From contig CM070711.1 in the NCBI GenBank assembly GCA_036346275.1, forward strand, positions 68,447,782 through 68,511,781: a stretch of 64,000 nucleotides of DNA, read 5' to 3'. Position numbers and translations under genes: made by a program. The stretch's first letter is position 1. Each line of letters starts with the position of its first letter. A model generated the notes under the pieces. The model did not search any database. It was not told the DNA's origin and saw only the letters and a list, made by a program, of their open reading frames with translations. Below are positions 34,360 to 44,848 of this stretch, piece after piece. The stretch comes from Otatea glauca. Lineage: Eukaryota; Streptophyta; Magnoliopsida; Poales; Poaceae.

Positions 34360-35949
34360 ATGTCGCAATTAGAGAGCATCGGCTCATCACCAGACAGAGT
34401 AGAAGGTGCTCCTGAGGGGCTGAGCCAAGTTCCAAATGTTGAGGGGCCGAGTAAGGTGAGGAAGGCTCGAGGACCGAACAAAGGGGCCACAGGGAGAACA
34501 CTATAGGTTCTCCACTTCAATGCCATGGGGGTCGGCACGGGTCCTCCTAAGTACAAGGGGCGATAACGGTCATTTCTCGACCAATTGGTGAGGGAGAGAG
34601 TTCCCGTAACGGTTAAGGATTGGAGAAAGGAAGTCAGCGCCGAGCAGAAGAATCAGTTATAGGACGAGGTTAAGGACAAATGGATTATAGAAGAGTAAGA
34701 TGAAAACAATGCTAGGCGGTACGCCTTGAAGAGGATGGGTGTGGCTCTGAGGCACTTCAGGGTCTTCATGCACAGTGAGTACGTGTTGAAAGGTCGTACT
34801 CCATTCGAGAGGTATCTATTCGTGACTCCCGGTATTTGAGAGGAGTTCACGAGGATAAAGAATACGTTCGAGGCGAAGGAGCTGAGACAGAAGAACATTT
34901 CTACCCAAAGGTAGAACATGCACGTGCACAACCTCGGTTCAGGCGGCTATAAAGGGAAGAAGGTAGAGTGGACGTGACAAGCCGAGGAGTGCGCGACCTC
35001 CGGGACTGCGATGCCTTACTCGAACATATGTGAGGAGCGTGCACGTGATTGAGTATTAGCGAGGGCAAAGAAAACCACGGATGGGTAGCTCATAGTACCA
35101 AACCCCGCTACCGCGCACGTCGTCTCCACCATCGTAAGACATCTAACTCAGTACATTGCAGTTGACCATTCCTGTTGTATTTCAGATCTAATTCGTACTC
35201 GCTTCTTGTAAGAGGAGGTAAGAGAGCGGAAAGGGCAGGGGACCTTTCTGAGCCAAGGGTCGAAGGACATCCCGTCCTCTGCGATCGGGAAGTCCAACCA
35301 TAAGGGTTGGGTACTTGCCGCAGGGGCAGGGCATGCAAAGAAGTCCTACTTCTAAGATGTCGCTGCGAGTGACAGATCAAGATCATGGGAGGCACATGCG
35401 GGGCACCTCAAGAACATGCTCAGGGAGCAGCTGAGGGAGGAGATCAAAGAGGAGATGAGGGAGGAGATGATGGAATGTGAGGAGATGAGGAGGGAGATAA
35501 TGACACATGAGGAGCGCTTGAGGGCCGAGATGATGGCGATGATCTTCCAGAGTCAGAGCCAGATGCCCTTGCCTACCGTAGAGAAGCCTATGCCCAGACC
35601 CAGTAGCTGCGGTTCCAAAAATGATAAGTACGGTCCCCAACTGAAGGTAATAAATAATTTTTCCTGACTTAAAGGTACGAGGGTAACTCTCGCAATGTTT
35701 TCTCTCAAGTTACGCACTTCTTGCAGGTGCCTACCAAGTGCCAGCTCACCCTAATGAAGGACGAATTTTCCGTTGAGGTTGCACGCGGTGTTGAATTTCC
35801 TTGCAAGGAAACTGACACATTGCATGATCAGCCTTTGGGGAAGGGCTACATGAGGGTGCAGGTGGACTATGTCCACGAAGTCTTGTTATCACATGTGCTC
35901 GAGTCCCCCCCAACGAAGATATCACCACTCTCGGGCAAACACGGATGTC
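34360..35949 (+). pseudogene. CACTA-1 second gene (Ptta/En/Spm-type, Transposase_24-like), truncated
   Basis: The ATG at 34360 opens MSQLESIGSSPD.... A conserved body follows, with GPPKYKGR.RSFL, RERVPVTVKDW and RYALKRMGVALRHF motifs (34540-34760) and a glutamate/methionine-rich coiled-coil-like segment (35416-35560). Near the end it has VDYVHEVLLSH, equivalent to VNGVHEI in CACTA-2. Plant CACTA elements carry this gene beside TNP2. Stops occur at about 34506, 34567, 34662, 34696, 34840 and 34915. It is cut at 35949 by the Sirevirus LTR, and the remainder is not found on the other side. Confidence 0.75.
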
Positions 35950-37577
35950 TGTAAGGACCAAGTTGGCCTAGAGGGGGGTGAATAGGCAACTTTAAAACTT
36001 TTTAATTCTTATGGAAAAACTTTTCTCAATAAAAACAGTAACAAAAACAATTAGTATAAAGATTCAGCACTGCTCTGTTTAAGTATGATTTGTATAGAGA
36101 AGAATTTGAATGAGAACTAACAATAAAAGGATCAGACAAAGATAAACCAATAACAGGATGACTCAAAGATTTTTCTCCGAGGTTCAGAGCTCAAACTCCT
36201 ACGTCCCCGTTAGAGCACTTCTTCAGAAGTATAGCTTAACCAAAAGCACTTCTTCAGATGTATTGCTCCACCAAATAGCCAATCTCAATGGCTTTTGGTT
36301 TTTTACTATCTTGACTCTTTCACCACTCCAGCGAGGTGAGTCTCAACCTTTCACAGCTATGTATATCGTTTTGTGAACCCAAGCACTCTATATATAGAGC
36401 CTGAACAGAAATAATCATTGTACCTGCCATTTGCCCGTTGGGGGTTGATAGGATAGATGGGGTAGGTCAACTATTGCCCTTTTTATAAGAATTTTAAGGT
36501 GTACGAGTCATAAGTCAAAATATACACACACGCTGGACTGAAAATGTTAGTCCGGGGGACATAAGATTGGAGAAGTATTATGGTACTCAGTGTGACCCAT
36601 TTGCGCTGGACCGAAAATAACGGTCCGTCGTATACATATACTAGTCAAGGAAGTTTGTGCCGGACTGAAAATTTTGGTCTGATGTACACATACTTTGTTT
36701 TATTTGGATATCAGCAAAACAATGTTTGCGCCGGACCGAAAAAGTTGGTCCGACGTACACATGTCTTGTTCCATTTGAGTACCAGCGAACAAAGTTTGCG
36801 CCGGACCGAAAAAGTTGGTTCGGCGTATATGGGAAAACGGCTGGTTTTATCTGAGTGAAGTATGTTTGCGCTGGACCAAAAAAGTTGGTCCGACGTACAC
36901 ATAGAATTTTGGTCCGCAACAAACGTCATATTCCTGGTTAAGATTTGAGCAAAATAATTCTTAACACAGACTAGAAATTTATTCAGAGTGAAATTGTAAC
37001 ATATGTCGCACTGAATTAAAGGATGAATTCAGATCGGTCTGACGTGAACGGTGTACGCTCGGTTTGAAAAGAATCAAAGAAGAGTTCTTAGCGCCGGACT
37101 GAAAAAGTCGGTCCGGCGTAGATGGAGTGCGCTCGATTAGAAAGAATCTGAAGAGAACTCTTAGCGCCGGACTGAAAAAGTCGGTCCGGCGTACATGGTA
37201 TGCGCTCGGTTAGGATTTGAACTTTGATTTCTTGAACGCCAGACAAGATGTTTGGTCCGAGAGAGAACTCTTTTTGGCTAAGAAAGGGAAGATCTGGATT
37301 TTGAGTGAGAGATATGAAATGTCCTATGCTCCAAGTAATCTTAGTAATTTTGCATATGAACCAAGGTCATTTCTTATGTATAATCCCTCTTAATAGCACG
37401 GTGATTCTAGCTATATGGTTTGAATCAACTCCCAAGCCAAAACTAGAAACAAATACCTTAGCCTTGATTTTCAAATGCGACTATTGTCGGCTTTTTCTTA
37501 GTATCATTTTTTATCATCAACACCAAAACCTACATAATAAGTATAATTGACAAAAATAGAGGGCCTAAATGCTCTCA
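35950..37577 (-). repeat. 3' LTR of the Sirevirus
   Basis: The plus-strand left border TGTAAGGACC abuts the CACTA-1 gene. The minus-strand start is TGAGAGCATTTAGG, directly after the purine tract AAAAAGGGGGAGAT. A TATA box CTCTATATATAG lies at about 36387-36398, and the CTCTAGGCCAACTTGGTCC tail is typical of grass copia LTR ends. Length is about 1.63 kb. The target duplication cannot be tested because the other end is lost. Confidence 0.8.
36530..37200 (-). repeat. Palindromic CGCCGGACCGA...TCGGTCCGGCG repeats in the LTR
   Basis: About eight copies of GCGCCGGACCGAAAAAG / TTGGTCCGACGTAC (near 36533, 36604, 36661, 36732, 36803, 36868, 37092, 37165). They lie upstream of the LTR TATA box. Sireviruses are known for conserved palindromes of the CACCGGAC type in this position, probably regulatory. 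Confidence 0.8.
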
Positions 37578-37591
37578 ATCTCCCCCTTTTT
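37578..37591 (-). other. Polypurine tract next to the Sirevirus 3' LTR
   Basis: AAAAAGGGGGAGAT on the minus strand immediately precedes the LTR. Further copies (AAAGGGGGAGAA) lie at about 37951-37987, a multiplicity known for Sireviruses. Confidence 0.8.
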
Positions 37592-38006
37592 GGTGATTGA
37601 TGACAATATTTTTTATATTATACTCAGAGAGCTATAAAAGGATTACTTTTCCTGCAGATAAAAGTTAGTCTGATAGAATAGATAATGTTTAAATGACTTA
37701 ACTATTTTATACTCCCCTGAATGAATGCATGAGATGAATTTCATTTGAACACATGGAGCAATATCAGAATCATTCAGAAGGGGTTTATCAGATAAGATCA
37801 AACAAATGTCAATAGATCCAAGAGAAGCATATGCATAAATCATTAAGAGAAGCAAAATTCATAAAAGACTTGAGTTTTTATAAAAAACTCTTTATAACAA
37901 GCTTTAGATTACTAAGAGAGGAGGCTCTACTGAGAGAACTATTCTATTCTTCTCCCCCTTTAACTATTTTATTTTTCTCCCCCTTTGGCATCAATAGCCA
38001 AAAAGC

Positions 38007-40354
38007 TTACTTCTTGCGCTTTGAAAAATTCCTTTTCAGCATGATTGCCATTCTGGAGCTTGTACTTCTTCTTGGAGGAGAGGATGTTGATTGCTCTTGG
38101 TCAGATTCAGAATGTGGATAATCAGGATCACCAGGCTGAGGATTGACAGTGAGCTCATTGAAGTCATGCTGGACATCTCTGATCAGCTCTTGAGTCTCAT
38201 TAGACTGATCCAACAGGAGTTGTGCTATTTGCTCCTGATTAGAGACTAAGTTGTTTCTTGCATCTTGAGAGAAATCCCTAAGGTATTCAAGCACATCCCC
38301 GTGCCAGTCCAAGCAGTCATCGGTTTTGTCAAAGTTTTTGTACACGGTTTGAGAAAAGTGGTCAATTTTGGCATCTTGGCATTCTGCTTTTTGTTGAGAT
38401 CATACAATCTGTCTTTGACCACCAATTATTCAGTCTTGATTTCACCTATCCACTTCCTCAGGTCCCATTGATTTCCTCTGATCATATCAAACCTTTTATA
38501 AGTTTCATCCCTGAGATTTGCTTGGTCTTGATATATTTTTTGCAGCATCTCCTACTGCTGTTGATTTGCTGCCATTAGCTCATTGTGTCTCTAGGCTGCC
38601 AACCTTCTTTCTTCTTCAAAACTCTCTTGAGCAAGTCTGAGATCAGAATTGTATTGTTGCTCAAAAGATGTGAACCATCCAGGTTGAGAGTCCCACCAAG
38701 ATGGTTGTTGACCATAATCATGTGAAAATTCTGGCTCAGCAAATTCAGAGTGATGAGAATGATGAGAGTCCTCAGAAGATTGCTGAGTAAAAGTTGGCAT
38801 ATGCCCCTGAGGAGGCCTAGAACCACCTGCTTCATGCTCATGGGCTGTTGATGGAAATATTTGTGCCTCCATGAACCTAGCTGCAACTGCTAATTCTTGC
38901 AATTTGTGTATTTCTTCATCTTCATAATGAGACTCTGAGCTGACAAGAATTTCAGTGCCTTCATGCTAGCCAAAAATCTGATGGCTCAGACTCTCAGAGC
39001 TGTAGCCCAACACTTCTGTAGGTGTATGTGGATGGGTTGGAGAGAAGTATTCATGAGTATGATAACTGTGACTTGGAGCTCTGCCATCATCATCTGAACT
39101 GGCATTTATCTTAGTGTCTTCTTGAGCACTTGTCTCATGTATTGCTGGAATTGGAGGAGCAGGAAGTTTAGCTGGCCTTTCTGCATTAGTTGTTGGCTTA
39201 GGCATCTTGTATTGTTTAGGCCGACAATTGAAGTCCCTTTTCATTTCATTCTGGGAGATGATTCCTTGAGCCAATAGCATTTGAGTGATCTGCATGGCAA
39301 AAGGAAGAGGACTGCCCATTTTTCTGCAAATGGCTTCTTCCATCTCTCCAAAAATGTAATCTGTCAGATCAATGGTCTACCTTGATAGAATCAAATGTAG
39401 CAACCAAGCAAGACATGGAGTTACTCCCTCTTTGTATCCAGTTTTAGGGTAAATTGTATGCCTTAGAATCAGGAACAGAGCTTTTGCCTCAGCAGATAGA
39501 CATTTTACCCTATTTGCATTAAAACCAGCCTCATTGATGTTTCTGTAAATATGTGCTGATACTTGCAAATCTGACATATCACCAACCTACCTCCATCTAT
39601 TGCCAGAAAACATTCTATCATGAATCCTGGTTCTGTTCAGTAAGGGACTTGAGGCACCAATAACAGCTTCAAATTGAGGTGATCTCACTTTTCTCTTTTT
39701 TCCATCAATAGTGAACAGAATATAGTGCCTATTCTTGTTCACAAGCAGAGAAGCATAAAATTTCAAAATTCTATTTTCATTCCAAGCTGGCCCAGTAGAA
39801 GACATAAGAGCAGCAAGGCCAGGGGTTGATCTTACACAATCCAGAATTCTGTTTGAGACTAGGACTAAGCTAATTTGGTTCCAATTCACATATTGATGTT
39901 TGCACAAGGCTGTCATGGGTTTACCACTCTTATTTTTCCTGTTCTTGTAGCCCATATATATGTTTTTCTAAACTGTGGTGATGAATTGCTCATTCAAGGG
40001 GGGTCTATCAAAAGGAAACCAAACCCTTTCTGGCACCGATCTAGTAGCTCTTAGTTTCTTTCCTCCCAAAGTAACAAGCTCATGCCCAACAATTATGTCA
40101 ATTTCATCACTAAGTTGTATTTCTTCCTCGGAGGGGGTATTTGCACTAGGCTCATAGTCACTGTCATCAGAAGAAGAAGAGGGATCATATTGCACTGGTT
40201 GCTTCCCTCTTTTTGATGGTTTAGAAGTTACTTTCTTTACTACTCCACCAGATTGCTGTTGACTAGAGCTATCTGTTCTTGTTTTCTTTTTCCTTTTGAC
40301 CTTATCAGCAATTCTCCCAAGAAGACTTCTTTTGTCTGGGTTATCTGAACTCAT
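38007..40354 (-). pseudogene. Extra gene downstream of Sirevirus pol (plant transposon-protein domain, env-like position)
   Basis: One minus-strand frame runs from the ATG at 40354 to about 38591, broken only by four TAG codons (about 39968, 39585, 39375, 38964), then shifts frame to end near 38007. The N-terminus is lysine/serine-rich and acidic (KVKRKKKTRTDSSS, PSSSSDDSDYEP). The middle (39955-39300) has the pattern W..N.ILKFYASL, F.AVIG...PLLNRTRIHD and SAEAKALFLILRHTIYP. It resembles the 'putative plant transposon protein' domain (Transposase_32), from memory. The C-terminal part is proline-, serine- and glutamine-rich with predicted helices. No obvious signal peptide or strong membrane segment was seen, so 'env-like' describes position only. 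Function unknown. Confidence 0.65.
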
Positions 40355-40599
40355 TTTGACTAAGACTTCTTTTGATCAAATCTTGGTGACTTGGTTGACA
40401 AACAAGCAGTACGCTTCGACAATGCAAAGCGCAAAAACTGAAGAACAGCCTAAAGAACAGAGAGATGACCTTAAGAAAAGATTTCTAACTTAGGGTTTCA
40501 AACTAAGCAAAGAGAAGAGATAAAGATTGAAGAACTTACAGAACCCTAGAAGCAATGCTTTGAGCACACAGGAGCACCGTTACCAATCGCTCGGTCAGG

Positions 40600-41640
40600 A
40601 TGTGCTTCGGTGAAGAATTGATCTTGCGCTCAAGAACAGATTGCGAGAGGATTGATGTGGATCAAGAAAGCTTGAGAAATTTCTGAAGGATATGGAGGTA
40701 TAAATAGCGCAAGTTTCGAGGAATAAAAACAGGAAGTTATTGCAGTAGTTTGGAGTACGGACAAACATGGGGAAAGTAACGACTGCAACTGCCCGGTTTG
40801 AAGGAGGTCTCTTTTATGAAGGGGTTTGGAACAAGAGAATCCAAGAGATATGGTTACCAATTTTGGACAGGTTTAGCAGAGAAAAGTCTTAAGAATAGGA
40901 AAGATTTTGACGTGAACAGCAAGGATAAGGTCTTTTTGAAGTTTGAGATGAACATGTTTTTGAAAAAGATAAGTTTTGAGATAAAAAGCTATTGTCGTGT
41001 GTACCTCGGACTGCTTTTCGGATACAATAGATATTTTTCCATCTGCGTCGGACCGAGTCCTGAGGACTTTCCATCTGCGCCGGACCGAGTCCGTATAAGA
41101 CATACTTGGTCCGTCGCAGTTGGAAAACTCTCGGTTTGGTTTAGGCAGCAGTCCGTGGTACATAGACAAAGTTCTGAACTTGAAAATACAGATATAATTA
41201 ACTTCTTAAAGATTTTTTGAGATCTCTCTTTTACGAATAACACACAAATTTATAGAGGGATCTTAGAATAATCTTAATATAAAGATCAATCAACCAATAA
41301 ACTCAGGAGATTTTGGATTCAAATAGGAATGTATGAGCCCTAATTTTCATAAGAGCATAAGTATGATTAACTCAAGCTCAAAGAAAAGAACGCATGAGCT
41401 CAGTAATTTAGATTTTCAATTTCTGTATAAGTATATTTTTTTTGAAGCTTACTTAACCTAATCACTGTGTTTTAGGAAAGTATAATATAGTAATAGAGTA
41501 AGAGAAGACTTTCAGCAGCAATTATATGACTTTCAGTTTTCAAGTAGACTTTTCATTTAAAAATAGCCTTATAATTACTTTAGCACTAGTAATTTACTCT
41601 GTTCACATAAAGATAGCAAGATGTGCATAGCAAGCAGTCT
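40600..41640 (-). promoter_or_regulatory. Promoter-like leader of the Sirevirus extra gene
   Basis: Upstream of the ATG at 40354 the minus strand shows a TATA-like CTATTTATACC (about 40697-40707). A possible 5'-UTR intron (CTGTAAGTTC donor near 40540; TTCTTTAG acceptor near 40455) is also seen. Further up there is a cluster of GGACCGAGTCC / CGGACTCGGTCC motifs (about 41003-41095), like those in the LTR. A purine tract follows the pol end, so the block looks like a second LTR-like promoter inside the element. Confidence 0.5.
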
Positions 41641-41642
41641 TG

Positions 41643-41652
41643 ACTCCCCCTT
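41643..41652 (-). other. Upstream polypurine tract
   Basis: TAAGGGGGAG on the minus strand lies about 60 bases after the pol C-terminus and about 4 kb before the tract next to the 3' LTR. Confidence 0.6.
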
Positions 41653-41711
41653 AGTGTGTTATTCAAAGATTCAAACAATATTTGAAGAAGCAAGAATTTT
41701 CAGTTCATTTC

Positions 41712-44302
41712 TTAATTTTGAAAATCTGGCCTCATCAAGTGGTTTAGTGAAAATATCAGCCAATTGATCCTCAGTCCTGACGTGACTAAGCATAATGTCA
41801 CCTTTAGCGACATGATCACGTATGAAGTGATGTCTAATTTCAATATGCTTAGTTCTAGAATGCTGGACTGGGTTGTTGGTTTTTTTACTGCACTTTCATT
41901 ATCACACAACAGAGGCATATTTTCAAACTTAATGCCATAGTCCAAAAAGGTTTGTTTAATAAAAAGGATTTGAGCCCAACAACTGCCTGCAGCAATATAT
42001 TCAGCCTCAACAGTTGAAAGTGCTACTGAATTTTGTTTCTTTGAACACCAAGATACTAAAGATCTTCCAAGTAAGTGATAACCCCCAGAGGTGCTTTTTC
42101 GATCAACATTGCAACCGGCATAATCAGAATCTGAATAGCCAAGAAGTTCAAAAGAAGCACCGTTTGGGTACCACAAGCCAAAACAAGGAGTATGCTTTAA
42201 ATATCTGAAAATCCTTTTTACTGCACTAAGATGCACTTCTTTAGGTGCAGCTTGAAATCTAGCACACATGCATACACTAAACACGATGTCTGGCCTAGAT
42301 GCTGTCAAATAGAGTAAAGAACCTATCATGGATCCATATAACTTTTGATCAATAGACTTACCTCCCACATCTTGATCAAGATGTGTATTGGTTGCCATAG
42401 GAGTTTTAAAAGGCTTGCATTCTTCCATATTAAAGCGCTTGAGAAGGTCTTTAGTATACTTTTCTTGTGAGATGAAAGTCCCTTCCTTCAATTGCTTGAC
42501 TTCAAATCCCAGAAAGAATGTAAGCTCTCCCATCATTGACATTTCAAACTCTTTAGCCATTTGATTACTGAATTCTTTGCACAGAGATAGATTAGTACTT
42601 CCAAAGATAATATCATCAACATAAATTTGGCAAATCATTAATGTACCATTGAAGTCTTTTAGAAACAGTGTTGGATCAACCTTCCCAATTTTGAAATTAT
42701 TTTCTAGTAGAGAGTCTCTAAGACTCTCATACCAAGCCCTGGGGGCTTGTTTCAAACCATATAGTACCTTAGATAACTTATATACATGATTGGGAGACTT
42801 CATATTTTCAAAACCAGGAGGTTGTTCAACATATACAGTTTCTTCAATGATTCCATTAAGAAAAGCACTTTTAATATCCATTTGAAAAAGAGTAATATTG
42901 AAATGACAAGCAAAGGCTAGAAGGAACCGTATAGCTTCAAATCAAGCTATAGGAGCATAGGTTTCTCCATAATCAAACCTTCAACTTGAGAGTATCCTTG
43001 AGCTACTAGCATTGCTTTATTGCGTGTGACCATACCATTTTCATCTTGTTTATTTCTAAAAACCCACTTTGTTCCAATGACATTATGTTATGTAGGTCTT
43101 TCCACTAAGTTCCAGACTTTGTTTCTTTCAAAGTTGTTGAGCTCTTCTTCCATTGCCACAATCCAGTCAGCATCCTTCAGAACTTCATCTACTGTTCTGG
43201 GCTCAACACATGAAACAAAAGAGTAATATTCACAAAAAGAAGTTTGTTTATAACGAGTTTGAACACCCTTACTAAATTCACCAATGATTTGATCTACAGG
43301 GTGATCCTTTGTGATGGTGTGATGACTCTTTATAAAATTTAGTCCTTCATCCTTCTTTTCATTATCTTTAAGTTGTGATCCATCTTGAGGTATTGTGGAC
43401 ATTGGTGGTAGATCATCTTTGTCTTATTTGGGCTTGATCTCACCAATTTCCATCTTCTTCATGGATTCTTTTAGAGCTTCTTCACCTACATCAGCTAGAT
43501 TCTCATGCTCACCTTGTGAGCCATTAGATTCATCAAATTTAACATCATAGGTTTCTTCTACTAATCCAGTTGTATTATTAAAAACTCTATAAGCTTTAGA
43601 TTTAGAAGAGTAACCTAGCATGATACCTGTATCATACCTCTTTTGAAATTTACCTAAGTGTGTTCTCTTTTTATAGATATATACCTTGCATCCAAACACA
43701 TGAAAATATGAGATATTAGGTTTTCTTCCCACCAGAAGCTCATATGAGGTTTTCATGAGAAGTCGGTGAAGATAGATCCTGTTGATCGCATGACATGCAG
43801 TGTTGATGGCTTCAGCCCAGAAAGCATCAGAAGTATTATACTCATCCAACATAGTCTTTGCCATTTCTATGAGAGTTCTATTTTTTCTCTCAACCACACC
43901 ATTCTGTTGAGTAGTGTATATGGCTGAAAGTTCATGCTTTATACCTAATTCATCACAGTATTCAACAATGTTAGTATTGATAAATTCAGATCCATTGTCA
44001 CTCCTAATCTTCTTAATAGGACAGTCAAATTCATTTTGAACCCTTTTTGCAAAAGTTTTTAAAAAATTTCCAACTTCACTTTTGTTTGGCAAAAAGAATA
44101 CCCATGTGGATCTAGAGAAATCATCCACAATTACAAGGCAGTATGAGTTCCCACCTATACTTGCATATGAGGTAGGACCAAAGACATCCATGCGCAAAAG
44201 TTCTAGAGGCCTAGTTGTGGACATGATATTTTTAGCAGGATGAGAGTTAGCTACTTGCTTGCCAGCTTGACAAGCACTGCAAAGTTTATCCTTTTCAAAT
44301 CG
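41712..44302 (-). pseudogene. pol: Sirevirus Pol: integrase, reverse transcriptase, RNase H (front missing)
   Basis: Integrase comes first (44302-43424): the CSACQAGKQ end of the zinc domain, then the DDE core with LLRMDVFGP, VDDFSRSTWVFF, RSDNGSEF and NGVVERKNRT. A linker with one stop follows. RT is in 43088-43402 and 41712-42881 (EELNNFERNKVWNLV; MDIKSAFLNG; YGLKQAPRAWY; catalytic YVDDIIFGS at about 42605-42632; SRPDIVFSVCMCARFQ). RNase H has the WCSKKQNSVALSTVEAEY motif (about 42050-41995). The last ~60 residues are out of frame. Stops lie near 43423 and 43086, with a frameshifted stretch at about 42880-43080. Little decay for its length, so this is a relatively young insertion. Confidence 0.9.
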
Positions 44303-44508
44303 TCTGCGATTGGACCATCATAGATGGTTTTATCCACAAAATGTCTGTGATGATAACTACATTATATATACGAACAGAGAGCCGATCGAGCTCCTCTGTA
44401 TTTTTAGGGTTTCCTATATTTTCGACGTGGCTGCGAATGAGAGGCGTTCTAGTGAAAGAGACCCTAGATTTGGAGGTGTAATTGTAGATTATTGTGGTCT
44501 ACGTCATC

Positions 44509-44760
44509 TAAGGGTAGTAATTGCTTCAAATTGCATTATATTTTAGATCTAGCTTGGTAAAGAGGGAAATGAAGCTGGCCGGTTCTACATCTAGGTGTAG
44601 ATCCATTTGTTCTCTATGATGTAAAGTAATAATTGGTTCAAATTTACATTATATTTAAGATCTAGCTTGGTAAAGAGAGAAATGAAGTTGGTCAATTTCT
44701 AGATCTAGCTTGTTGTAGATACATTTGTTCTCTATGATGTAAAGTACATACAATTGCTAT
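44509..44760. repeat. ~113-bp imperfect tandem repeat in CACTA-2 leader
   Basis: AGATCTAGCTTGGTAAAGAG recurs at 44545 and 44658, and TTTGTTCTCTATGATGTAAAG at about 44607 and 44726. The stretch 44303-44848 has no other recognised content and ends in a polypyrimidine-AG directly before the transposase ATG. Confidence 0.75.
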
Positions 44761-44848
44761 AGCTTTGTGTAGAACCATTTGTTCTAATTGAATTACACTA
44801 AAGATGTAGCTTACATGCATATGTTTACATATCCATTCATTCTTTTAG

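Larger units (their letters stand above)
35950..44302 (-). mobile_element. Ty1/copia Sirevirus (Opie/SIRE-like), minus strand, 5'-truncated
   Basis: Read on the minus strand the order is integrase, RT-RNase H, purine tract, extra gene, several purine tracts, 3' LTR. Hallmarks of the Sirevirus group are seen: Opie-like RT wording, repeated AAGGGGGAG tracts after pol, an extra gene before the 3' LTR, and palindromic repeats in the LTR. Gag, protease, the front of integrase and the 5' LTR are missing; sequence switches to CACTA-2 at about 44303. Confidence 0.85.

Noticed and set aside
36530..37200. Minus- and plus-strand frames across the CGCCGGACCGA repeats
   Set aside because: Repetitive peptide from LTR regulatory palindromes; not coding.
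38007..40354. Calling the Sirevirus extra gene a true envelope protein
   Set aside because: No signal peptide, strong membrane segment or envelope-like motif is visible; only its position is env-like.
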